Part shown: one piece after another, positions 20,476 through 31,639 of the stretch
Position numbering within the stretch: position 1 is the first letter of the stretch
How the letters are laid out: each line of letters opens with the position of its first letter
Assembly: GCA_035610365.1 (NCBI GenBank)
Contig: CM069435.1
Span: 11,645,123-11,709,122 of the forward strand
Direction: 5' to 3'
Source: Aquatica leii
Taxonomy: Eukaryota > Arthropoda > Insecta > Coleoptera > Lampyridae
DNA length: 64,000 bases
Program-made: the position numbers and the translations under genes
The notes under the pieces: model-generated
What the model was told of the DNA's origin: nothing
Databases searched by the model: none
What the model saw: only the letters and a program-made list of their open reading frames with translations

Positions 20476-23400
20476 ATTCCAATTATTGGGAGTAAACGTA
20501 ATTTTTTGCAGTTTTTGACAATACCTGTACACTATTTTGTCAGTGATTGACCCGTCACTTTTGATATTTCGTCCAGTTGATGCAAGACTTTTCCCACCAC
20601 GGTAAAAAACATTTCTTTAATCTAAAATAATATGATTTATATTGCAGAAAATACTCATACAGAAAAAAAATGAAATGTCTATAGAAAATAATATGTCCCA
20701 TGTGCTTGCCCATATGTATGAACTTGGAAGGATCTTAAGAAATTGTATCGATATGTGTGCGTGAATTTAGAAGAAATCAAAGATGATGAAGAAATTAAAG
20801 TTATCTACCTTAATTTGTGCTGATCAGACTGAGGTAAATAATAAACAAAGAATGAAATGTGTTATCATCTTAAAAATGGGTGTCGGAAAGAAACCGAATT
20901 TATCATCAGTTTTCTTAAAATATTTTTTATGAATTTGAGTTTTTGGTTTATTAAAAATTACACTGCAGTAGACCTATTATTATTTTGATCATTCCCCTGA
21001 ACCTCCGATCATTCCAGTTCAAATTTTAAGTGTACAATTTAGATTTTTATAAACGCAAACATTTTTCTTTGCACATATTTCAGATGCCTAAATTGGACTT
21101 TTATTGCAGAATAATTGCCTCACAATTTAGTATAAAAAATCTATAAAATAGAATATAAAATTGCAGGTAATAACTAGACAGGAGCAGTAAGTAGACATTA
21201 TTGGCAATACAAACTTTCTACAGGAAATAAAGTAATTGCAGACAGTAACCAGGCGGTAGACGCACTAAAGTGCTAAATGCCAAGTTGATATTTCATATAC
21301 AAATTTTAGATCTGTGTATAGACCTTCAGCTAAAACAGCAATTTTTCAAAAAGTTTAAAAACACGCTAAAAATAAACGTATAAACACAATTTAATCTTTA
21401 AATAATGCAAGCAACTAAGTAAATCGACTAAATGTGTTTTCGATCGTTACCGTAAGTAAATAAACGTATTATTGAAACGCACATTAGTTTTGTTTTTACA
21501 CTTTTCTATTCTGAATAATAATATAAAAATAGTCCGTGAAAACTTAAATTCCACGATAATATGGTTTTTATTTTCATCCCTAATCTAAAAGGCAGCAAGA
21601 ACTGACCGTAGTTCTGAAGTAATTTTGCAAAGCACTTTAGACCACTTATCGACGAATTTACCTACCCCAACACAATCACAAAAAATTCGAAAAATTTCGA
21701 TTTCAATACGCATTCTTTATTTTCCTCTTTAAGGCTAAAACATTCAGCTAAACAACTGCCAGCAATTTCAGTATCGATTCCGAAACACGCAATACTTAAT
21801 ATTTTTCACTAATTTAAACAGGATAATATGCATATAAAAGGAATGATCAATAACAGGTGTCCTAAATATTTCTAGTTCTCATTGTATATAGATTTTTTCG
21901 TTTAATAGTCGATAGTTGACCCTTAACGTCTCAGTTTAAAGGTACACACATTAAATGGTTAAATTCCGAAGCAACAACAACACGAAGTGATTCCTTCTTA
22001 AAACTTTGGGGCCTGAATGTCGTTGGAGGCAGATTTCGTATAAAAGTAAATGATTTATCCACCTACAGATTATTTAATAATTGCGACAATTTCAAAGCAA
22101 TTTGCATAATGTAATCGGCATAAACCGTGGCCAATTTACGTCTGTCTATCAATCACTTTTTATGTAAAAGTACAACGCCCCTACGTGAATCATCAAAAAT
22201 TAACAGAAAAAAATCTTAAGATTGCCATTCGCTAACCCAGCCACCCTTAATTAAAAAAGTAATCGGCGTAATCATACGGCAATTACGGGGTGATTCAATA
22301 AAGAATTTGCGGTTGATGCCTCCTTATCACGACTGATAATTTAAGGAAGTAAACAATAACAAACTATTAATTAATGGAATTTGATCAATCAAAGTCTGAT
22401 CGCTGTTAAACAAATCTCGTTTTTAACTTTTGTAAACAAACAATTGCATATTGTTCACGATTTAATAACAAACGGCAAAATTAAAAAACAAAAATGCACA
22501 TAACCAATAAATATGTTTCTATTACCTGTTTATGCGTAAAAATTAAGGATTTTCGTCCAATTTTCAATGCGTGGAAATTAGGAAAACGTAAAAAATATTT
22601 ATCTTGAATATCACAATCACTTTTAACACATAGAATACACAAAAAAATTATTATTTCGAAGTAAATACTAAAAATACATTTATTCACCACGCCATGTTTC
22701 TGGACTGTCAATGCAGAATGCGTGAATTCAACGACTAGAGCGCCATCTCCGCACGAATAGTGAATTGAATTGCGGTTCACAACCACTTCCTTTTATGTCC
22801 TGTCTATTATGGCGTGGATTTTTTTAATTTAAAAATCAATTAAACGTGCAATTTAAATTTCGTAAACACAATTTAACTACATTTAGTTGTACAATGAACA
22901 TCAATACGGATATATACAGGGCGTTAAAAAAAATACTAAAGACTAAAGCACGAACTTTTCAATTCATACATATTTATAAGTACTTTTAAACTTTTCTAAA
23001 ATAGAGAATCGACAATATTTCCACATACGTTTGCACAATTCAACATTATAATTTTCAATCCAACTCTACCTCTATTCCGACGGTCAATTCACGTTCTAAA
23101 AATTTAATAATGCTGGCAAATTGTGTTGAAGCTTTGAAGTTTTTATTATATATTGCTTTAATCTAACAGTCAAACTGCGCCAAGGTACATTAGTGCCAGA
23201 CAAAAACTGCCACCCCTAAGAAAACGCAGACTTATATAAACTATTTTAATTTTTTTTATAATAAAGGAGAAAAGCTTTACGTATTTTTTTTATTGCAACT
23301 TCCGATTTAATTACATTGATCAAATGGAATATAAAATAAACGTATTAAATTGAATAAAACTAATTATCAACTTGAATTTGTAGTATTATTAAATATTAAA

Positions 23401-23780
23401 ATACGGAATAACAGTTTTACTTAAATTTCACTTTCCATTCCATTCTATTACAAAATTAACTAAATCTGAAGCAATTTTGTTTTTCTAAGCTAATTAAACT
23501 TAAACAGAATATTTCTTCCTGTAAACCCGACGCTAGGATTTTGGCCCCTAAGGCCTTAACTTGAAAAAGCGACTTAAGATAAGTTGTTATAAATTATAAA
23601 CAGACGTTAAAAATAAGCAATTTATTAGAAATGGTTTTATCAAAATTTCTTCTATTGCTAATCTGCATATTTGCACCACGTAGTTAACTACATCGTCAAA
23701 GTTAATAACGTTTTATGCCTTACCCTTCTTGAGAAAATAAATAATAATTGAAAATGCAGGTATAAATTAATAATTTAATT

Positions 23781-23880
23781 TTGCTACATTTATCAGGGTT
23801 AAAATAATGCAATAGTTGTTGTGTGAGACAACAAAAATTTTTGATTACTTTATACAGGATGGTTAAGTTACGCTTCATTT
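23781..23880 (+). repeat. Dispersed repeat, forward copy
   Basis: Begins TTGCTACATTTATCAGGGTT and ends near CAGGATGGTTAAGTTACGC. The reverse complement of 28241-28373 matches it apart from about 30 bp missing here. It includes the TACAGGATGGT end of the mariner-like element. Confidence 0.8.
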
Positions 23881-24160
23881 GAGATATTTATTATTTCAAA
23901 TAACTGCGTTATTTTAAATAGAAAACACTTGAAACGTCCTCAAGTTCAAGAGCCTTCGCGAAGTTGTTATAAATTTTCCAGAACTTTCACCGAATGATGT
24001 GGAAAATTTCGCCAAAATGTATAAAGTGAAGACGGCAGTGTTAAGAAGATTATTCTCGTCTAAATAATTAAGTGATTAACGCGTGTGTTCGAGATAAAAA
24101 TACGGAATATAACCTTGTACGTGACTTTAAAGTAAACAATAAGTGTTAAACTAAAGTTAT

Positions 24161-24227
24161 CCGCGGACTTGATCTTCGTGTGATATTTCTATATATAAAT
24201 TAGCGTGTTTTTATTAAATATCCTTAG
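24161..24227 (+). repeat. Gypsy-type LTR, left part (interrupted)
   Basis: Starts CCGCGGACTT and ends TTATTAAATATCCTTAG. It matches 51779-51850 of the Gypsy element further right. The remaining LTR continues at 27061 after an inserted DNA transposon. Confidence 0.75.
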
Positions 24228-27052
24228 TAGTGTGGTCCTTATTTTTCGACTTTCGAAATATTATCGCGGCACCTTACCATACGATTCTCTACCATAAAAT
24301 ATGAAACCATTTTTTTTTTAATTTTTGGACATGAATTATGGGTTGCTACCAGTAGCCAAACTTTAACAAAAACATTGTATGTACACTTCAACTATGAGTC
24401 TCGAATTGATTCCTGTAACTATATTTACTTTTGATAATTATTTAAAGTAGAAAGACCGTCATTAAGTAAGGTCCCCAGCCACTTTCTGTCCATGCGCGTC
24501 GAGATTCAGCAGTGAGCCTGCTCAGCACTTCAGTTGGAGTTCAGTCATTAACGACAGAACGCGCGCGTTTACGTATAGCGCATATAAAATTGTTTTGATT
24601 TACAATGGCATTCACAAGTACCGGCGTCCGTGTAGTTACTCGAAATAAAACCAACATTTGGCCGATCGGCCAATCACTGCCTTAATTAAACCCGACAAAG
24701 TTGCCTTCTATTAGTGAAGTATTATGTTTGTTTTTTTTACTACAAAAACGAAGAAAGAAAAACCATTCTTGAATCTCCGACTGTAACAGCATGCGAAGTG
24801 ATAGGTTTGTGGGAAAAAGCTAGTATACCGATAAGATTGAAAAAACATGTAATTAGTAAAATAAGAAAACACTTCAAGGAATGGCAGAATCTGAAAAAAA
24901 AATAAAGAGAACAAGAAGAAACGTTCCGAAGCATTAAAGAACGAAGAACAAGATTGGCAACAGAAATTAGAAGATTTATTTGATATTGCTCATGGTGATG
25001 CTTTAAGTATCATGACTGCTGAAGAGGACAAGAAACTTTTATTAGGACAACGAAAGAAAGGACGACATGATTTAATTGGTTCAGGAGACAGAAAAAGTTT
25101 AATGAAATGGAAGAAAAAGAAGGACGTATTAATAAACTGCGCGAACGTGAAAGCAAAAATATATCAGCTTTGACAGAAAAGGTTCTGCTTTCTTCGTCAT
25201 CGTTCTCCAGTAGCGATGAAACAAGTGCATCTGATTTCGAAGTCGCGTCAGAATCTCCGCAAGCGAAACCACCCCAAAAGCGAGCTCGAAAAGATATTTT
25301 TAATAGCCAATTAGCTTCCAGCCTTTATGTCTGTAAATTGAGTGATAGAAAAGCGACTACGATCGTCGTCTCTACTTTGAAAAGTGCAGGATTGTGACCC
25401 ATCAGAGTTTAATGTCAATAGATCTTCAATTCGTCGGTACCGTTTGAAAAGTCAAAAAGCAATAGCAGAGACTCTGAAAACCGAGTTCAAACATGTTTTG
25501 CCATTAACAATTCATTGGGATGAAAAGTTAATTGAAGATATTACAGGGCATAAAACTGTAGATCGTCTGCCCATTTTGGTATATGGGCATGGAATTGATC
25601 AACTTCCGGTGGTTCCAAAATCGGAACGTGGAACATGTACAGCCTGTGCGTCAGCTGTCTACGAAGCAATAAATTCATGGGTCTTGAACGATAAAATAAA
25701 ATGTTTATGTTTTGACACTACAGCTGTAAACACCGGTATGAAAAATGGAGCATGGGTTCAATTGGAGAGAAAAATGGAGAAATTTAGAAATTATGTTATC
25801 AGCTGCAGTGGATCAATCGCTCAGACCGTCTACTGGTCTTGATATTCTATTGTTCAAAAGGTTTAAGAACAATTGGTACAACATTGATCAAAAAGATTAT
25901 AAAACAATAATTAATGACACTGCTTCAAACATCGAGAAAATGTTGTCGCTGACAGGATTTCATTTGCGCAAAAACAACTCCAAATGCATCAACCTTAAGA
26001 CGACTACAAAGAATTGTTACATCTCACAATCATTTACTTGGGAGGAGTGCCCGAAGAAAGTATTTCATTTAGGAAACCAGCTGGGCTACACCGGGCTAGA
26101 TAGATGGCAAAAGCTTTGTACTGCATGAAAATTTTCTTATTTAAACATCAATTTCAACTGACAAAAAACGAAGAGAAAGTTGTGAGAAATATGCATTTTC
26201 ACGGTGATAATATATATAAAATACTGGTTTCAGCCCCTGCCGGATGTTCAGCACCGAGAAACGACTTACAATTATTGAAAGACGTTAAAGACTTTGATAG
26301 GATAAACCCGGAAATTGCTACTGTTGCCCTGAAGAAAATACTGGGCCATTTGTGGTATTTGTCGGAAGAGCTGGTGTCTTTCGCATTTTTCGACGACAAA
26401 CTTTGAGTTCAAGATAAGAAACGAATGGTAGATGCACTAAAAATCAAAGGCACAAAAGATTGCCCAAAAAGAAAAGCATTGATGTGTAACACATCCGCGA
26501 AAAGAAAATTGAAGACTTTGTGACGAGCAATTCCTTACGATTTTTCCAGATCATGGGGATCTCATCAGAGTTTTTGAATAAAGAGGTTGAAACTTAGGTT
26601 GCAGACGCTGATTTTAAAGCGGCAAAGAAAATCGTTCATTCTATGCGAGTAGTGAATGATATTGCTGAGCGTGGTGTTGCCTTAATTGAGGAATTTAATA
26701 AACTGTTAACCATAGATAATATTTGCTTTTGTTGGTGAAAGATTATAGAAAAAAATACTCTAACTCCAAGAAATCAACCTTTGTATCGCAGTAATAGATG
26801 ATTTTAATATTTCAATGTATTTTTTGGTAATAGTAATAATAATTGTGCATGCTAAATGTCCGGATCAATAAATAAAATTTTTCCAATTAATGTATAGTGT
26901 TTTTTGTAAAATTCAAACCTTAGTAGCAAACCCTAAATATTATTTTAAAATTGTGAAAAAATTACTTGATTAGTTCCTTAAGGTATCTAACAAAATGATG
27001 TGATGCCCACTCAAATAAAACAAAAATTTTTTTTGATTCAAATAAGGACCAA
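24228..27052 (+). mobile_element. Unclassified DNA transposon nested in an LTR
   Basis: The 2825-bp insertion is bounded by the 8-bp direct repeat ATCCTTAG (24220-24227, 27053-27060), which the uninterrupted LTR copies carry only once. Its ends share GGTCCTTATTT in inverse orientation (24234-24244, and the complement near 27040-27050). It carries one broken transposase-like gene. The 8-bp duplication fits hAT-like or P-like elements, but I cannot name the superfamily. Confidence 0.78.
24605..26737 (+). pseudogene. Transposase-like pseudogene (DTT/NTG and VVND-AER motifs)
   Basis: The start at 24605 gives MAFTSTGVRVVTRNKTNIWP. Frame breaks follow. Then TACEVIGLWEKASIP, a helical KEGRINKLRERESK segment, a Ser-rich acidic stretch, LPLTIHWDEKLIEDITG (candidate first Asp), DRLPILVYG, IKCLCFDTTAVNTGMKNG (second Asp), PSTGLDILLFKRFKNNW, NPEIATVALKKILGHLWYLS and VVNDIAERGVALIEEF. 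I recognise this layout from many uncharacterised insect and cnidarian proteins and infer an RNase H-fold transposase. Frameshifts near 24700, 25390, 25800 and 26400 kill it. Confidence 0.65.
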
Positions 27053-27132
27053 ATCCTTAGATTTAATTAATTAGTTGTAAACGTGTACATATTTTTAGTA
27101 TAAATAAATTAGTAGTAATAATAAACGTTACA
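27053..27132 (+). repeat. Gypsy-type LTR, right part, with duplicated target
   Basis: Begins with ATCCTTAG (27053-27060), a copy of 24220-24227, followed by ATTTAATTAATTAG, AAACGTGTACATATTTTTAG and TAAATAAATTAGT, and ends in TTACA. It matches 51850-51929 and 54165-54240. No gag sequence follows, so it is a solo LTR. Confidence 0.78.
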
Positions 27133-27329
27133 CACTGGATTTAATAACATATTCTTTTGTAAAATTAGATCACTTGTCAAACAGGATTAAGATTTCCTAT
27201 ACTTAACCCTGAGTGAATTTTATTTTAAATATTTAATTTTTCATCAAGTTGGCGAATATGATTTGTAATGTAAACAAACTATAGTGATTTAACTAGAAAA
27301 AAAAATAAAAAAGTTGTAAGCGCGTCATA
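27133..27329. other. No recognised feature
   Basis: AT-rich spacer between the solo LTR and the mariner-like remnant. Confidence 0.5.
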
Positions 27330-28290
27330 AATAACATTCTTGACATCTCCACAAAAAGAAATCTAAGTATGTCAGATCTGGAGATCTTGCGTGGCAATTT
27401 TGTGAACCTCCACGTCGTATCCATCTATAAGGAAACAGTCTACTTAAACATTCTCTTGCATTAATGTAAAAATGTGCTGGAGCACCATCCAATTTCATCC
27501 ACATATAATGCCCTAATTAACGTCTTCCAAAAGTTCGGGCAGGTTGTCTTCAAAACTTCTGTCTGTTTAAATTTCCATTAAATAAATAAGATCCTATTGA
27601 CCATCTATGTATGTTGGTGATCGAGTGGATTTTTATCACTATGATAGTGGAAGTTATGCCATTGTTATGAAATGTGGATTCATCGAAAAACATTACAAAA
27701 TCAAAAAACTTTGGCTGCTTCTAGTTTATCCATAACCCACATACAAAAATCCAGTCGCATGTCAAAATCCGCATCAGAAAGTTCCTGGTGTAACTATATG
27801 CGATATGGATAGAACTTGTATTTTTTTATTATCTGCAGATACTTCGTTTGCTTATAGTTGTTTCCCAGCTTATTTAGCGTTAACTTACTTAGAAATCTTC
27901 AATAATAGAGCCAAATGGTCAAAATTCATTTTCTTCATTTCCAAGAATAGCATTACGTCTTGTTACGCTTCTAGTTCTCTTAAACGAAGTAATCGTTCAA
28001 GAACTCTGATCTGGGTGCTTGCAATCTAGATAATTCTGTGTGCAAAAACATGACGCTACCCAACAATTTTCCTATCATTCTCCAATTGTTAAAATCATAT
28101 GAATTTGTTCTTGCAAATTGTAATTCTTCATACTGAACATACACAACCACATACGCCAATAACTACAAAACACAAAAAGAGGAATCGTCAAATTAATAAT
28201 AATTCTGACTGTTTTATTGTCAAAGCAACCTTCGATAATTAAAAATGAAGTGTAAGTTTTTCACCATCCTGTATACTGGAATCAAAAATT
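27330..28290 (-). pseudogene. mariner-like transposase remnant, minus strand
   Basis: Minus-strand pieces in order: MFFDESTFHNNG (first catalytic Asp), HRWSIGSYLFNGNLN, LDGAPAHFYINARE (second Asp) and FPYRWIRRGGSQNCHARSPDLTYLDFFLW (third Asp; given in parts: RWIRRGG, then ARSPDLTYLDFFLW). The series matches a common insect Tc1/mariner-superfamily group. Frames change several times. A TACAGGATGGT end lies near 28272, shared with the copy at 23855. Confidence 0.75.
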
Positions 28291-28373
28291 TTTGTTGTTG
28301 TCTTACACAACGACCCTTACTGTAAATACTGTAGGCAATTGCATTATTCCAACCCTGATAAATGTAGCAAAAT
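28241..28373 (-). repeat. Dispersed repeat, inverse copy
   Basis: On the minus strand this begins TTGCTACATTTATCAGGGTT and matches 23781-23880 on the plus strand. It overlaps the start of the mariner-like remnant. Confidence 0.8.
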
Positions 28374-28959
28374 TCTTGTCCAACATTCTTTGCGAATTTA
28401 CAGGTAAAACCTTTTCTTACATCCTCAACTCTCAGCATTTTATTTAACGTTTGTAAACCATAAAACTTAAAATTTCATGTGAGTTTTGATGTCACTTCAC
28501 TTTTTACAAAAGTTTCTATTAAAGAGTTGCTTATTATCATCATATCAACTGATTCCGTCTTAGTATGACAATGATTTGAGTTTGGTTCCTCTTATTGATA
28601 AGTGTTTATCATCAAGTTTTTTTGGTGCTGCTACGTCTTCTTGCTATGTTTTCACGTTTATCGTTTAGTCTCATGGTCATACCAAATTGTCTTAATCATG
28701 TACAAACAACACCCAGATATCAAATTTACCATGATAATGTAAACTTAGTTGTGGTATGTTAGGGGACAAATTTTTATGCAGTACCCTGTATGTCAAACGT
28801 TGTAGGGTTAGGGAGTTCAGTTTTAGTTAGTGTGTAACCAGGTAGGGATTAAAGATGGCTATTAAATAAAACGTATTTTATTTTCGACTACTTAAAGGTG
28901 CATCAAACCATACTACATTAGTGTTTTTCGATCCTTAAACCAGAAGAACTTCAGAGCCA

Positions 28960-29757
28960 TTCGGTTTATTGCAAACTCATCCATAAGTAGAGATACCTTC
29001 ATGCTTCGTTTTATCATCATCCTGCACATAAACGTTCTGTTATTAAATCTTTAGTTCATCGCATTTTTTTATTTGCCAACCTGAGAATCTAAACTCAGAA
29101 CTCCGTCATCTTACTAGAACCTTGTTGAACAATAGTTATATGAAACAAAATTAATCGTTTGGTCTTGGAGTCTTTGTTCCATATTCATAAAATCACAGAT
29201 CGAATAAAGAACGTTTTTTGTAAGAATTGTAGTAAACCCATATTCAATTCAACACCAAAATTCGTTTTTAATTACGATAACAAATTATCGATAATCAAAC
29301 TTCTTAAAGACTTGGAAGACATCTTGGTATTTCCTTAGAATTTGATAAAAACTCACTAAAGAAGAAAGTAGTAAATGTTATTACCAACTTTACAAATAGA
29401 AGCAAATAAGCGATAATCAATTATACCATTTTCATGTATAAAAATATAAGCTTTGCTAGAGCGTTTTTTCCGTTCACACTTTTGCTGATGGTTTCTACAA
29501 AAACATGCTGAAATTCTAGATAGTTAGAGTAAAGCAACATATAGGTGACTGCAAACACCGCAGAATTACAAAATCAGCAGTAGCAGAACACGTGTGGACC
29601 CTAGACATACGCTAAACTTTGACCAAACTAAAGTGTTGACTAAAACTCCTTTCTACTTTCCCAAACTAATCCGCGAAGCTGTGAAAATAGAAAGACATTC
29701 ATATAATATAAACCGGGAAGACGGTTTAAAGCTCACCAAATCTAATAGTAAGTAATA
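28960..29757 (+). pseudogene. Penelope-like element fragment (RT end and endonuclease tail)
   Basis: Near 29005-29065 the plus strand reads YHHPAHKRSVIKSLVHRI, the conserved segment after the RT in Penelope-like elements. At 29545-29755 it reads HIGDCKHRRITKSAVAEHV, then a TPFYFPKLIREAVKIERH-like stretch and NINREDGLKL, the C-terminal part of their GIY-YIG endonuclease region. The middle is heavily degraded. No start or intact catalytic motif remains. Confidence 0.7.
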
Positions 29758-30229
29758 AATACCGTAAAGTACCGTATTACTCAGAAATGCATCCCTCGAT
29801 GTCCTTTTGATTAAGGATTACACTGTTTCTGATGTGAGTTATAGTTCGAGTAATTAACAACCTTAATATCGGAATCTCCGCAATTAGACAACATTGGGGT
29901 AACAAACATGAGCTCAATGCGACCTCCAAACAGGCAACTCAAAAATATTCTTCCGTCGCCCCTTTACAAGTCTAGATGCGATGCATCAAGAGGGATTGTT
30001 GAGTAATATACTAGGCCTTCTTATAAACACCACATTTAAGCAACAAATGGCGTTCCCATGTTTCGGGAAATCGAGCATAAGTTCTGCCGTATTACTATTG
30101 AGAAACTTATCTCCACACGACTACGATTGCAAAGTTACCTAAACGGCAGTTGAAATGTACCAGAATGACTTTTAAATCGTTATTAAACAATTTATTGTAT
30201 TAAATTTAAAAAAAAAGATTCTGCCAATA
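29758..30229. other. No recognised feature
   Basis: No open frame or repeat that I can tie to a known element. Confidence 0.45.
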
Positions 30230-31630
30230 ATGGAGAAATGGGTTTGAAGGCTGAATTAAAAATGTTTCATGTGCCAAGGATCACATTACAAACGTAACAT
30301 AACGACTAGGGAAGCCAAAGCTAGTAACTTTTCTACCAGCAACATTGTTAGTCCCAAACTGGACCGAAAAACAGTTTTTGCAAATGATTTAGAAAAGGAG
30401 TCGATCCACTATACTATTCTTGAAATTAAAGCTTTAGAATCATCAATTTTTTAACAACCTTGAGATGTATGAAAAACTAAGCTTTGGACCACGTAGAGTG
30501 TTCAACGCGGATAAAATTAGTCTAGTTCTAAGTAGATTGTTTAAACTGATTGTAAGGAAAGGAAAACGCCAAGTGACTTCAATCACATAAGCTGAGCAGG
30601 GTCCATTACTTACCGTAGTTGCAGTAAAGAGTGCAGGAGCGAAATTCGTTCCTTCCATGCTTGTCTATTTACGCAATTCACCGTAGTGGCTGGATCTAGC
30701 AAAATCTTATTACCACGTGGTTAAATCGTTCTATTAATTTTGTGAAGCAAGGCATTACAGTAACACCAGGAGTTTGGATATAATAAGTAAGTAAGGGAAA
30801 ATTCAGCCATTTGACTTGATTTATGGGGCTATTTCAATCATACTACAGAGAAGAAATTTGGACTTGGTTAATAAATAAAAAACAACAGAGCCGTAAGACA
30901 GTTTAATTTGGCTGAACTACTTGACAGTACGCTGTTGACAATGGAGCTGGTGTTAATGGATTTAGAGTGACAAGAATCTGTTCTTTAAGTAAATGTTTTC
31001 ACGAATGCTGATTTTATAATCGAGAAAATTGAATTCGAAAATCAATGTAGTTCTGTATCATAAACTCGAGCAAGAACCACGATTTCATCCACCAAGACTG
31101 CTCTTCATTCAGGGCTCCCACAGAAGTGTACAAAAATCTAGCTTCCCAACCATGTTGCTCAAAAGATCAAGATTCCCAACTAGACTGTTCCAAAGATCTG
31201 CATCCCTAACCAGGTTATTCAAAAGATCTGGATCCTCAACCAGGTTTTTTGAAAAACCTAGACTCTAAACTAAGATGTGGAGAAAAATCAGAAGCTCCAG
31301 TAACCTCATTCTATTTGACATTTTACCGGTACCACTGATTAGCAAGCGAGTGACTACAACGGGACAAAAACCTTCTAAATCGGAATTTATAACTTTATCT
31401 TCTTACAAAACCTAACTCGAAATATCAATCGACAAATTAAGCAAAACAAAAAATTGAAAGGGGAGAAGGAGACTTGTTCCAGAAGAATCGAGTGAAATTC
31501 AGAAGAAGACCAAAAAAACAACTAAAGTTAAAGACAACGAATCAAGTTTGGAAGAGGAGGGGCTATTTGCCCCTGAAAGCAATGACGCTAAAACCCTTAA
31601 TGAATACAACAAAAAATTAAATTCGTAGGT
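30230..31630 (+). pseudogene. pogo/jerky-type (DDE_1) transposase remnant A
   Basis: The N-terminal helix-turn-helix region reads LDRKTVFANDLEKE-like. Then RRVFNADKISLV (first catalytic Asp context), VRKGKRQVTSIT, EQGPLLTVVAVKSAG and VPSM. A later piece near 30955-31000 (NGFRVTRICSLSKCF) matches the segment where these proteins read GFR-x-GI-x-P-x-N. The DGH second Asp is not found. A 30-bp tandem repeat (31144-31273) lies in the linker that follows. Many stops interrupt all frames. Confidence 0.7.
31144..31273 (+). repeat. 30-bp tandem repeat, four to six degenerate units
   Basis: Units begin at 31144, 31174, 31204, 31234 and 31264 with an exact period of 30 bp, each starting like TCCCAAC and ending like AAAAGATCTGGAT. 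Two weaker units may precede. In the 31029-31268 frame they encode a decapeptide repeat of the type FPTRLFQRSA. Confidence 0.9.
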
Positions 31631-31639
31631 TCATATTAA

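Larger units (their letters stand above)
20145..24160. other. Long AT-rich DNA without a recognised gene
   Basis: No supported coding sequence. The stretch contains a short CAGT-rich repeat cluster (20388-20475), a segment repeated in inverse orientation (23781-23880 against 28241-28373), and a block 22688-22816 framed by CCACGCCAT and ATGGCGTGG that might be a small inverted-repeat element. Confidence 0.55.

Noticed and set aside
22481..22786. 101-codon minus-strand open frame
   Set aside because: No domain; lies in AT-rich DNA, partly over a possible small inverted-repeat block (22688-22816).
22688..22816. Block framed by CCACGCCAT and ATGGCGTGG, possible small inverted-repeat transposon
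   Set aside because: Only 9 bp of clear inverted repeat and no target duplication found; left as a remark.
27805..28029. 74-codon plus-strand open frame
   Set aside because: It is antisense to the mariner-like remnant, whose minus-strand motifs explain the sequence.
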